From positions 1-64,000 of the forward strand of contig CAVPOX010000006.1 of NCBI GenBank assembly GCA_963707075.1: a DNA stretch of 64,000 bases, in the 5' to 3' direction. Shown here in pieces: positions 54,981 through 62,647 of the stretch (within the stretch, counting starts at the first letter, position 1; every line of letters begins with the position of its first letter). The notes under the pieces are model-generated. The model made no database searches and was not told the DNA's origin. It saw only the letters and a list, made by a program, of their open reading frames with translations. Origin of the DNA: CAXMQZ01 sp963707075. GTDB lineage: Bacteria; Acidobacteriota; Thermoanaerobaculia; Multivoradales; JAHEKO01. Both the position numbers and the translations under genes were made by a program.

Positions 54981-55199
54981 GATGTCTCCTGGCCGAAGCG
55001 GTTGGCCTCGTCGTGGCGGCAAGCGCCGGGAATTGTCAGCGGGTCTCTGTTGCCTGAGTGTAGCACCGAGGCGACTGGTATGATCGCGCTTCGATGCAAT
55101 ATCGGCCACTGCCGAAGGTCGTTCAACTGTCCCGAGATCCGGAATGCGCGGGTTGCCGGGGAGTCGGCCCAACCCTGGCGCCCAGCGGGTGGGGTTGCC

Positions 55200-56967
55200 A
55201 TGACACTCGACGCCATCTTGGTGCTGGCGATCCTGGTCGGCGCGGTCGCGCTCTTTGTTTCCGAGAAATACCCGATCGACTTCGTCGCGCTGCTGGTGTT
55301 GGGGACGCTGCTGATGTTCGGACTGGTCACGCCCCAGGAGGGTATCTCCGGCTTCAGCAATCCAGCGACGGTGACGGTCGCGGCCATGTTCATCCTCAGT
55401 GCGGGACTGCAGAAGACCGGCGCCACGGCTGCCGTCGGACGGCTGATGGTGCGCTTCGGGCGCTCCTACTTCAGCGCACTGGTGACCATCATGGGGACCA
55501 TCACCGTCATGTCGGCGTTCATCAACAACACGGCGGCAGTCGCGGTGTTCATCCCGCTGGTGATGATCGTCGCGAACAGGCGCAAGATCGCCGCCTCGCG
55601 ACTGCTCATTCCATTGTCCTACGCCTCGCAGTTCGGCGGTGTCTGCACGCTGATCGGCACGTCGACCAACCTGCTGGTGAGCTCGATCTCGGACGAGGCG
55701 GGCTATGGTGCCTTCAGCATGTTCGAGTTCAGCCGGATGGGGCTGATTCTCTTTGTAGCGGGTGTCTCGTTTTTCCTGCTATTTCGGGCGTTGGCTGCTA
55801 CCGGAGCGCAAGGCTCAGGAGCTCGCGGTGGTCTACCAGCTGGGTGAGTACATTACCGAGCTGCGGGTCGCTGAGAACTCGCCCCTGGTCGGCAAGTCCG
55901 TGCTGGAAAGCCGACTGGGACAAGACCACGACGTGACCGTCCTGCGCCTTCTGCACGTGACGAAGGCGGTCTGGGCACCTCTGCGCCAGGCGCTCCAGGG
56001 CGGCGACGTGCTCCTGGTGCGGGGCAAGATCCGCGAGCTCATGCGCCTGCGCGACTCGGCGCGGCTGCAGCTCAATGCCGAGTTCAAGCTACGCGACGAG
56101 ACCTTGCAGACTGAAGACCTGCGGCTGGTGCAGGCTCTGGTGGCCCCGGGTTCCAATCTCGTGGGCCAGACCTTGAAGGACGTGGACTTCCGCACTCGTT
56201 ACGACGCTCTGGTGCTGGCGATCCAGCGCCGCGGCGAGCCGATTCAGGAGAAGCTGAACGCTGTCAGGTTTCGCCTCGGAGATGCGCTGCTGATTCAGGC
56301 ACACGAAGACCAGGTCAGGAAGCTGCGCAGCGACGAGAACCTCATCGTGCTCGATGAGGTGCCCGGACAACCCCTGCGACACAAGGCGCCACTGGTACTC
56401 GGCATCCTCGCCGCCGTCGTCGGGCTCGCGGCGTTCGACGTCATGCCCATTCTGGTCACCTCGATTCTGGGCTGCCTGGCGATGGTGTTGACGCGGTGTC
56501 TGCGACTGGAAGAGGCCTACAAGGCGATCAACTGGCAGGTGATCTTTCTGCTCGCCGGAATACTGCCCCTCGGTCTCGCCATGCAGAAGAGCGGTGCGGC
56601 TGGCTTGATCGCCGAAAGGGCGGTGGGCATGGTTGGTGATTTGGGGCCCGTCGCGGTCCTGGCGGTGGTCTATCTGATGACGTCGGTGATGACCGACACC
56701 ATGAGCAACAATGCTGCCGCGGTGTTGCTGGCGCCCATCGCCATCTCGACAGCGCAGCAGATGGGCGTCGACCCGCGACCGTTCCTGATGGCCATCACCT
56801 TTGCGGCTTCGACAGGCTTCTCGACCCCTGTGGGCTACCAAACGAACACGATGATCTACAATTTCGGTGGCTACAAGTACACAGACTTCCTGCGCACCGG
56901 AGTGCCGTTGAGCATCCTTTTCTGGATCCTCTCGGTGATCTTCATCCCGCGGTTCTGGAGCTTCTGA
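55200..56967 (+). CDS. SLC13/DASS-family transporter with TrkA-C domains, one frame break
   Basis: The ATG at 55200 starts an SLC13-type anion symporter: LVGAVALFVSEKYPIDFVAL, GISGFSNPATVTVAAMFILS, AFINNTAAVAVFIPLVM and TLIGTSTNLLVSSIS. The frame breaks at about 55785-55795; one extra base in TTTCGGGCG restores LLFGRWLLPERKAQE. Two RCK_C/TrkA-C domains follow (about 55850-56060 and 56130-56340), then the second membrane half with DTMSNNAAAVLLAPIAI and ASTGFSTPVGYQTNTMIYN. Joined length about 588 residues. The family carries dicarboxylates, citrate or sulfate with Na+. Six bases separate it from the ATP-grasp gene, so it belongs to that unit. Confidence 0.87.
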
Positions 56968-56973
56968 ACAACA

Positions 56974-58179
56974 ATGAAACTTGCAATACTCTCGACCAGC
57001 CCGGAGTGCTACAGCACGCGGCGACTTTTCGAGGCGGCTGAGCAGCGTGGGCATGACGTCGAGGTCCTGAATACGTTGAGGTTCGCGATCGACCTGCAAG
57101 AGGGCGAGCCAGATCTGTTCTACCGCCAGGAGCATCTCTCCCATTGCCAGGCGGTCCTGCCGAGAATCGGAGCGTCCATTACCTATTTCGGTACGGCTGT
57201 GGTCCGGCAGTTCGAGCAGATGGATGTCTTCTGTGCCAACTCGTCTGCGGGGATCTCCAACTCGCGAGACAAGCTCCGCAGCCTGCAGATCCTGAGCCGC
57301 CATCACATAGGCATTCCCGAAACCACCTTCGTGCGCGACAAGAAGGATGTGTTGCCGGCTATCGAGAGGGTCGGAGGCGCGCCTGTTGTCATCAAGTTGT
57401 TGGAGGGCACGCAGGGCATCGGCGTGCTGCTGGCTGAATCGGTGAGCTCGGCCGAGGCCATTGTCGAGCTGTTGCAATCACAAAAGCAGAATGTGCTGAT
57501 TCAGAAGTTCGTCGCCGAGAGCAAGGGTCGCGACATTCGGGCATTCGTGGTCGGCGATCGGGTCGTCGCAGCCATGCGGCGGGTCGCGCAGGGCCAGGAG
57601 TTTCGCAGCAACGTCCACCGTGGAGGTCGCGCGGAACCCGTGCAGCTCGACGAGCAATATTCCGAGACGGCGGTACGGGCCGCCCAAATCATGGGTCTGA
57701 GGGTCGCGGGTGTCGACCTGCTCGAAGGCAAGGATGGGCCACAGATCATGGAGGTCAACTCGTCTCCTGGCCTGGAAGGCATCGAGGGGTGCACGCAACT
57801 CGATGTCGCCGGATCGGTCATCGACTACATCGCAGCTCAGGTGGATTTTCCGGACATCGACATCCGTCAGCGGCTGACCGTCAGTCGCGGCTATGGCGTC
57901 ACGGAGCTCTACATTCCGGAAGGCTCGGAGTACGTCGGCAGAGCCATCAACGAATCGGGCCTGCGAGACAAGGACATCAACGTCCTGACGCTCTACCGGG
58001 GAACGACCGTGATTCCGAACCCGAGGTCGTCCAGGGAGCTCGAAGCCGGCGATCGGCTGCTTTGCTTCGGCAAGCTCGAATCGATGCGCGACCTGGTCTC
58101 AGCCAAGGTTCGGCGGAAGCGGCGCCCGAAGGTTCTGGATCTACCGGACCTGCCTGTGGCGGACGAGGTCCTCAAGTAG
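56974..58179 (+). CDS. RimK-like ATP-grasp ligase with C-terminal RCK_C domain
   Basis: 401 residues; ordinary RimK has about 300. Residues 1-290 match RimK closely: MKLAILSTSPECYSTRRLFE, VLPRIGASITYFGTAVVRQF, SRDKLRSLQILSRHHIGIPE, VVIKLLEGTQGIGVLLAES, KGRDIRAFVVGDRVVAAMRR and the Mg2+ site MEVNSSPGLEGIE. RimK adds glutamates to the C-terminus of ribosomal protein S6; relatives ligate Glu or other amino acids to small molecules or peptides. Residues ~300-385 are an RCK_C domain (YGVTELYIPEGSEYVGRAIN, LEAGDRLLCFGKLE), normally found on ion channels and transporters, here a probable ligand sensor. The upstream SLC13 protein carries the same domain type. Acceptor unknown. Confidence 0.9.
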   Translation: MKLAILSTSPECYSTRRLFEAAEQRGHDVEVLNTLRFAIDLQEGEPDLFYRQEHLSHCQAVLPRIGASITYFGTAVVRQFEQMDVFCANSSAGISNSRDKLRSLQILSRHHIGIPETTFVRDKKDVLPAIERVGGAPVVIKLLEGTQGIGVLLAESVSSAEAIVELLQSQKQNVLIQKFVAESKGRDIRAFVVGDRVVAAMRRVAQGQEFRSNVHRGGRAEPVQLDEQYSETAVRAAQIMGLRVAGVDLLEGKDGPQIMEVNSSPGLEGIEGCTQLDVAGSVIDYIAAQVDFPDIDIRQRLTVSRGYGVTELYIPEGSEYVGRAINESGLRDKDINVLTLYRGTTVIPNPRSSRELEAGDRLLCFGKLESMRDLVSAKVRRKRRPKVLDLPDLPVADEVLK

Positions 58180-58192
58180 TCGCTGCATGCGC

Positions 58193-59623
58193 CTAGCGCG
58201 GCGCGGAGCGAAAAGACTCCTTCCGCAGTCCGTAGGTCTTCATCTTGTTGTAGATGGTGCGGGGATCGACGCCGGCCATGCGTGCGGTCTCGCCGATGTT
58301 GCCTCCGGTCCTGCCGAGAGCGTGCACCAGGTATTCGCGCTCGAACCTCTGCAGCAGCCGCTGTTTTCCTTGCTCGAGGGTCCCGGTCAGAAAGTGCCCC
58401 ATGCCCACTCTCGGTTCGCTGCCGCGAGGGCTTTCGGAGACCGACACCTGGCCCCCGACGATAGCCTCCGGGAGGTGATTGAGAGTGATGACTTGGCGAT
58501 CACACAGCAGAACGGCTCTTTCGACAACGTTGATCAACTCGCGAACGTTGCCCGGCCAGTGGTAGGCACGCATGCAGTCGAGAGCCGATTCCTCGATGCC
58601 TTCGATGTCGGCCCTGCCAAGCTGCTTGCGGTATTCGGCCAGGTAGTTTTCCACCAGCGGCACGATGTCTTCCCGACGCTCTCTCAAGGGAGGCACGGTC
58701 AGCGTCACAACACTCAGCCGGTAGTAGAGATCCTGACGAAAGCGACCCGAATCCATGGCTGCTTGCATGTCCTGGTTGGTGGCCGCCATCAGACGGACAT
58801 CGACCTCGATCGGCTTCTCCGCTCCAAGCCTTTGGATGGTCTTGTCCTGAATGGCTCGCAGGAGCTTGACCTGCAGGTGAGTCGGAATATCCGCCAGCTC
58901 ATCGAGAAACAGGGTCCCTCCATGGGCCATCTCGAAGCAGCCCCGGCGCGCTCGTGAGGCTCCGGTGAAGGCACCCTGTTCGTGGCCGAAAAGCTCGCTC
59001 TCCAACAGGGTTTCCGGGACCGCGGCGCAGTTGACCGTGATGAACGGTGCCAGGCCCCGGTTGCCTTCGGAGTGAATGGCCCTCGCCAGCCACTCCTTGC
59101 CCACTCCGGTCTCACCGAGCACCAGCAACGACGTGTCCGAGGCCGTCACCCGGCGGGCGAGCTCGAGCAGGCCCTTCATGGCATGACTTTCGGAGGAGAA
59201 GTCTTCGAGCTTGGACTGCTGTTGTCGATCCTCGCTGATACGGCTGACGCCAATCTCGCGGTAGCGTCGCAGGACGCCTTCGAATGTCTCGGCAAGCGAG
59301 TCCAGGACCAGATCCTGATCAATGACCGCGAACGCACCTTCCGATTGCAGTACAGCGCGTCGCTCCTGTTGCTTCGAGTCGAGCAGCACGATCACTTCGG
59401 GTCGGCTGGGCAGGTTGCGTACCCCTGAGATGGACGTCTCTAGCTCTCCAGGCAGGGCCGAGAAGGAAGTCACCAGAAGGTCGAAGTTATCCTGGCCGAG
59501 GCGATTCCAGAGGTTCTTCGGGTCCGTCTCTTCGGAAACCACGAGCCCCTGTTCTGAAAGCACTTCCAGGAGCCGAGTTCTGAGCCCTGAAGATTCAACC
59601 AGCAGTAAGACCCTTATGAGCAT
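58193..59623 (-). CDS. NtrC-family sigma-54 activator
   Basis: 476 residues from the ATG at 59623, with AAGGAG 9 bases upstream. The N-terminal ~115 residues are receiver-like (LLLVESSGLRTRLLEVLSEQ, DNFDLLVTSF), but the usual phospho-Asp context and the conserved Lys are not clear, so phosphorylation is doubtful. The AAA+ domain is complete: Walker A LLVLGETGVGKEWLARAIHS, GAFTGA sigma-54 loop, Walker B GGTLFLDELADIP, and R-finger region RFRQDLYYRLSVVTL. A Fis-type helix-turn-helix ends it (GGNIGETARMAGVDPRTIYN). It diverges from the 59876 operon, which has a sigma-54-like promoter, and lies convergent to the ATP-grasp gene. Confidence 0.93.
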   Translation of the reverse strand: MLIRVLLLVESSGLRTRLLEVLSEQGLVVSEETDPKNLWNRLGQDNFDLLVTSFSALPGELETSISGVRNLPSRPEVIVLLDSKQQERRAVLQSEGAFAVIDQDLVLDSLAETFEGVLRRYREIGVSRISEDRQQQSKLEDFSSESHAMKGLLELARRVTASDTSLLVLGETGVGKEWLARAIHSEGNRGLAPFITVNCAAVPETLLESELFGHEQGAFTGASRARRGCFEMAHGGTLFLDELADIPTHLQVKLLRAIQDKTIQRLGAEKPIEVDVRLMAATNQDMQAAMDSGRFRQDLYYRLSVVTLTVPPLRERREDIVPLVENYLAEYRKQLGRADIEGIEESALDCMRAYHWPGNVRELINVVERAVLLCDRQVITLNHLPEAIVGGQVSVSESPRGSEPRVGMGHFLTGTLEQGKQRLLQRFEREYLVHALGRTGGNIGETARMAGVDPRTIYNKMKTYGLRKESFRSAPR

Positions 59624-59657
59624 TGAAAGGAGCTCCTTCAAGATTATTGTAATAGAT

Positions 59658-59692
59658 TTCCGATCGGAAGTAGAGTACCGAATCTGTCGGTA
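59658..59692. promoter_or_regulatory. Paired inverted repeats, candidate activator binding sites
   Basis: A perfect palindrome TTCCGATCGGAA (59658-59669) and a spaced inverted repeat TACCGA-n5-TCGGTA (59676-59692) share the half-site TWCCGA. They end 110-133 bp upstream of the sigma-54-like promoter at 59802, the normal distance for enhancer sites, and 35-70 bp upstream of the activator's own ATG, where they could also mediate autoregulation. Confidence 0.55.
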
Positions 59693-59801
59693 TCCAGATG
59701 CCGACTCGTGCTACAGGCTGGCGCCGAATGAATCTGGGGCTGGGCTGCTAAATCTCTTCATACAAGGAATTTATGAGAACTCTCCAGATGCGAGTAGGCG
59801 A

Positions 59802-59817
59802 TGGCACCCGTTTTGTA
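59802..59817 (+). promoter_or_regulatory. Sigma-54-like promoter of the PLP/DUF1611 operon
   Basis: TGGCACCCGTTTTGTA matches the -24/-12 consensus TGGCACRN4TTGCW at 14 of 16 positions counting N, with T instead of C in the -12 GC pair. Transcription would begin near 59829, about 47 bases before the ATG at 59876. The adjacent divergent sigma-54 activator gene supports the call; the imperfect -12 element weakens it. Confidence 0.5.
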
Positions 59818-59875
59818 AAGAAGTTCATCGAACGCGGCGGCGCGGTGCCGCCTGGACAATCCAGGAGCTGGAATA

Positions 59876-60406
59876 ATGGCAAAGCGACACACAACGCGAC
59901 GGCCGATGGCCGGGAGCTCGTCACCGGAAGACCTGAAGAGAGTCGATGCCGGGCCGAGCGGCTCTGGCGAGGGTAGACGATTTCTCAAACATCTCGATCG
60001 CCGGCTGCAGCGATTCAGTAGCAGAATAGATTCGCTCGAGGAGCGGGCGAATCGGCTCTCAGCCGATGCGGACAACGACTTGATCCTGGCGGTCGAGTCC
60101 CTGCACCGTGAGACCCTGTTGCTGCGCGCCGAGATTCGAGAGCATCTGGCGGGCGGCCCGCGAGGTCTGGACGAGATGACCGAATACGCCGAGGAATCGT
60201 GGGACCAACTGAGGGAAGCATTCGAGGAGCTCAAGCAGAACCTCGGCCCTGCCCGGCCCACTGCGAAACCTGCCAGCCGACGACGGGTCGAGCGCGACGA
60301 GGAAGATGAGGAGCTCTGGACGTTGGACGAGACTGAATGGCTCGACGCCGGGCAGGAGTGGGCATCCCCGGAGATCCATCCTCCGCGACTGGGACCCAAG
60401 CGCTGA
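59876..60406 (+). CDS. Coiled-coil protein with acidic, Trp-rich C-terminal tail
   Basis: 176 residues from an ATG with AGGAG 9 bases upstream. A basic, disordered N-terminus (MAKRHTTRRP) is followed by helices at about 33-120 with heptads (LDRRLQRFSSRIDSLEERAN, LHRETLLLRAEIREHLAGG). A basic linker then leads to the tail VERDEEDEELWTLDETEW, LDAGQEW, and ends PPRLGPKR. No family is recognised. It is the first gene of the operon with the PLP, DUF1611 and PP-loop enzymes, one base before the PLP gene start. A scaffold, or a substrate of the neighbouring ATP-grasp ligase, is conceivable; both are inference. Confidence 0.7.
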   Translation: MAKRHTTRRPMAGSSSPEDLKRVDAGPSGSGEGRRFLKHLDRRLQRFSSRIDSLEERANRLSADADNDLILAVESLHRETLLLRAEIREHLAGGPRGLDEMTEYAEESWDQLREAFEELKQNLGPARPTAKPASRRRVERDEEDEELWTLDETEWLDAGQEWASPEIHPPRLGPKR

Positions 60407-60407
60407 C

Positions 60408-61550
60408 ATGCCGGAGCGGCAGGAAGCCATGGGCACCGACCTCGAAACGAAGGCGGGTGATCGAGTGGATGTCACAAGAGAGAACCTCCTGAATCCCCTG
60501 GACGGGGCTCGGGGGATCCGACTCGCTGGTCCAGGGGTCAAGGCAGCCCTCGACATTGCCGCCGACTCTGCAGCGTCCCTGCAGGATCGATTGGAGGCTT
60601 TTGAAGACATCTTCGAGTCCGAGGTCGGCGATACGTCGCTCACTCGCGGCCGTCACATCGAGCGGGAAGTCGGTCTGCGGCAGCTGTTTCTGAAGTTCGA
60701 AGGGGCCAATCCGAGCGGCTCGCAGAAAGACCGGATCGCCTTCGCCCAGGCCATGGACGCTCTGCGCCGAGGGTTCGACACGATCACTGTCGCGACCTGC
60801 GGCAACTATGGTGCCGCCGTCGCAGAGGCGGCACGATTGGCGGGTCTCAAAGCCGTGGTCCTGATCCCGGCGGAGTATCACACCCGCCGAATCACCGAGA
60901 TCGAGGCTGCCGGCGCCGTGGTTCGCAGGGTTGCCGGGGACTATGAGAAGGCGGTTGAGAGCTCACAGCGATTGGCGCGCCAGAAAGACTTTTATGATGC
61001 GAACCCGGGAGGCGCCAACACGGCGATTCAGCTCCAGGCTTACGGGCAGATTGCCTACGAGATCTACGACGACCTGCGCGATGCGCCGGCTATTGTTGCG
61101 GTTCCAGTGTCGAACGGCACCACCCTGGCCGGGATTCACAAGGGCTTTGTCAGCCTCTTCCGGCGTGGCAAGACTTCCCGTATCCCGCATCTGGTGGCGG
61201 CGTCCTCCTATGGGAAGAACCCGATCGTCCAGTCATACCGCAAGAATCTACTCCACTGCGAGCCGCTCGATCCCGAAAGGATCAGGGAGACCGCTATCAA
61301 CGAACCTCTGGTTAATTGGCGATCCCTGGATGGGGATCTGGCCCTGGAAGCCGTACGCGAAAGCCGAGGCTGGGCCACCTACGTCAGTGATCGTGCCATG
61401 CTCAACACATCCCGGAAGCTGGCGGAGTCCGAGAGCTTGAATGTGCTTCCTGCCTCGACGGCTGGGCTCATCGCTCTGCTGGACTTCCACTCTGCCACGC
61501 CCTTGCCGGGCGACAGATATGTTGCAGTTCTGACAGGGAGAAAAGGATGA
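60408..61550 (+). CDS. Threonine synthase-like PLP enzyme (fold type II)
   Basis: 380 residues from the ATG at 60408; an ATG at 60429 with AGGAAG upstream is an alternative. The PLP lysine lies in LKFEGANPSGSQKDRIAFAQ, the phosphate/substrate loop is VATCGNYGAAVAEAARLAG, and the second phosphate loop is VPVSNGTTLAGIHKGF. A DANPGGANTAIQLQAYGQIAYEI stretch (split here as DANPGGANTAIQL) matches the threonine-synthase branch. The N-terminal ~80 residues lack the usual threonine synthase cap, and no homoserine genes are nearby, so it probably makes or modifies a non-standard amino acid by beta- or gamma-replacement. It overlaps the DUF1611 gene by 4 bases. Confidence 0.85.
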   Translation: MPERQEAMGTDLETKAGDRVDVTRENLLNPLDGARGIRLAGPGVKAALDIAADSAASLQDRLEAFEDIFESEVGDTSLTRGRHIEREVGLRQLFLKFEGANPSGSQKDRIAFAQAMDALRRGFDTITVATCGNYGAAVAEAARLAGLKAVVLIPAEYHTRRITEIEAAGAVVRRVAGDYEKAVESSQRLARQKDFYDANPGGANTAIQLQAYGQIAYEIYDDLRDAPAIVAVPVSNGTTLAGIHKGFVSLFRRGKTSRIPHLVAASSYGKNPIVQSYRKNLLHCEPLDPERIRETAINEPLVNWRSLDGDLALEAVRESRGWATYVSDRAMLNTSRKLAESESLNVLPASTAGLIALLDFHSATPLPGDRYVAVLTGRKG

Positions 61551-62647
61551 ACTTCCCGGAAGGTAACGCCATTGTCTATTGTGAGGGTGCTTTTGGCACC
61601 ACCAATGGCAAGACCGCTCACGGACTGGTCCGTCGGTCTGAACGCTATCGCGTGTTGTCGGTGATCGACTCTCAGATGGAGGGTCGAGACGCCGGAGTGG
61701 TGCTGGATGGGCGACCGGTTGGAATTCCGGTAGTTCGCTCCCTGGATGCTGCCCTGGACCTGGCCAAGAGCGGGAAGCTCCCGGCGACCCATCTGGTCAT
61801 CGGTCTGGCACCCGATGGTGGGCGGCTGCCGGCAACCGCTCGAGCCGACGTGCTGCATGCGATCGAGCACGGACTCAACGTCGACTCCGGCCTGCACGAC
61901 TTTCTCAGCGAGGACAAGGAGATCGTCGAGGCCGCCGCACGTCACGGTGTCATGGTTCGTGACATCCGCAAACCTCCGCCGCGTGAATCCCTGAATTTCT
62001 TCAGTGGCAAGATTGCCGTCGTCAACTGCTTCAAGGTCGCAGTTCTGGGGACCGACTCGGCGGTGGGTAAACGGACGACCGCCTGGTTGCTGAAAGACGC
62101 GCTGGAAAAGCGGCAATGGGTGACCGAGCTTGTGGGTACCGGGCAGACCGCCTGGCTTCAGGGAGCGCGCTTCGGCGTGGTCCTCGACTCGATCGTCAAC
62201 GATTTCGTCGCCGGAGAGATCGAGCATGCCGTCTGGAGTGCCTGGAAAGAAGCGCGGCCGGACGTGCTTCTGCTGGAAGGGCAGGGCAGCCTGATGAACC
62301 CGGCTTACCCAGGAGGCTTCGAATTGCTTGCCGCCGGCCGACCGGACGTGATCGTCCTGCAGCATGCCCCGGCCCGGAAATACTACGATGGCTTTCCTGG
62401 TTCGGTGATTCAACCGCTGCCCACCCAGATCGAGGCCCTGGAGCTCATCTCGGGAAAGCCAGTGGTCGCTATCGCCCTCAATCACGAGGGGCCGGCGCTG
62501 GCCGACCTCGGGGCAGCGAAAGCGGAGATCGAGCGGACCACTGGCCTGGTCGCCTTCGATCCTCTGGTCGAAGGTTGTGATGCCGTGGTGCACGTGCTCG
62601 AGCCCTATCTGCAGTCTCAGCGGAGGCAACGCCATGGCGCCGCCTGA
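61547..62647 (+). CDS. DUF1611 family P-loop protein, DgcN (D-glutamate N-acetyltransferase)-like
   Basis: 366 residues, the family's length. The N-terminal Rossmann-like part (residues 1-140) has VIDSQMEGRDAGVVLDGRPV and HLVIGLAPDGGRLPA. The C-terminal part has a P-loop-like motif VLGTDSAVGKRTTAWLLKDA near residues 166-185 and the family signatures LVGTGQTAWLQGARFG, DVLLLEGQGSLMNPAYPGG and QHAPARKYYDGFPG. A characterised member, DgcN, acetylates D-glutamate using acetyl-CoA and works with the racemase DgcA. Overlaps of 4 bases upstream and 14 bases downstream tie it to the PLP and PP-loop genes. Confidence 0.88.
   Translation: MNFPEGNAIVYCEGAFGTTNGKTAHGLVRRSERYRVLSVIDSQMEGRDAGVVLDGRPVGIPVVRSLDAALDLAKSGKLPATHLVIGLAPDGGRLPATARADVLHAIEHGLNVDSGLHDFLSEDKEIVEAAARHGVMVRDIRKPPPRESLNFFSGKIAVVNCFKVAVLGTDSAVGKRTTAWLLKDALEKRQWVTELVGTGQTAWLQGARFGVVLDSIVNDFVAGEIEHAVWSAWKEARPDVLLLEGQGSLMNPAYPGGFELLAAGRPDVIVLQHAPARKYYDGFPGSVIQPLPTQIEALELISGKPVVAIALNHEGPALADLGAAKAEIERTTGLVAFDPLVEGCDAVVHVLEPYLQSQRRQRHGAA

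Noticed and set aside
56089..57477. 462-codon minus-strand frame across the SLC13 and ATP-grasp genes
   Set aside because: His/Gln/Arg-rich shadow translation; both sense genes are clearly real.
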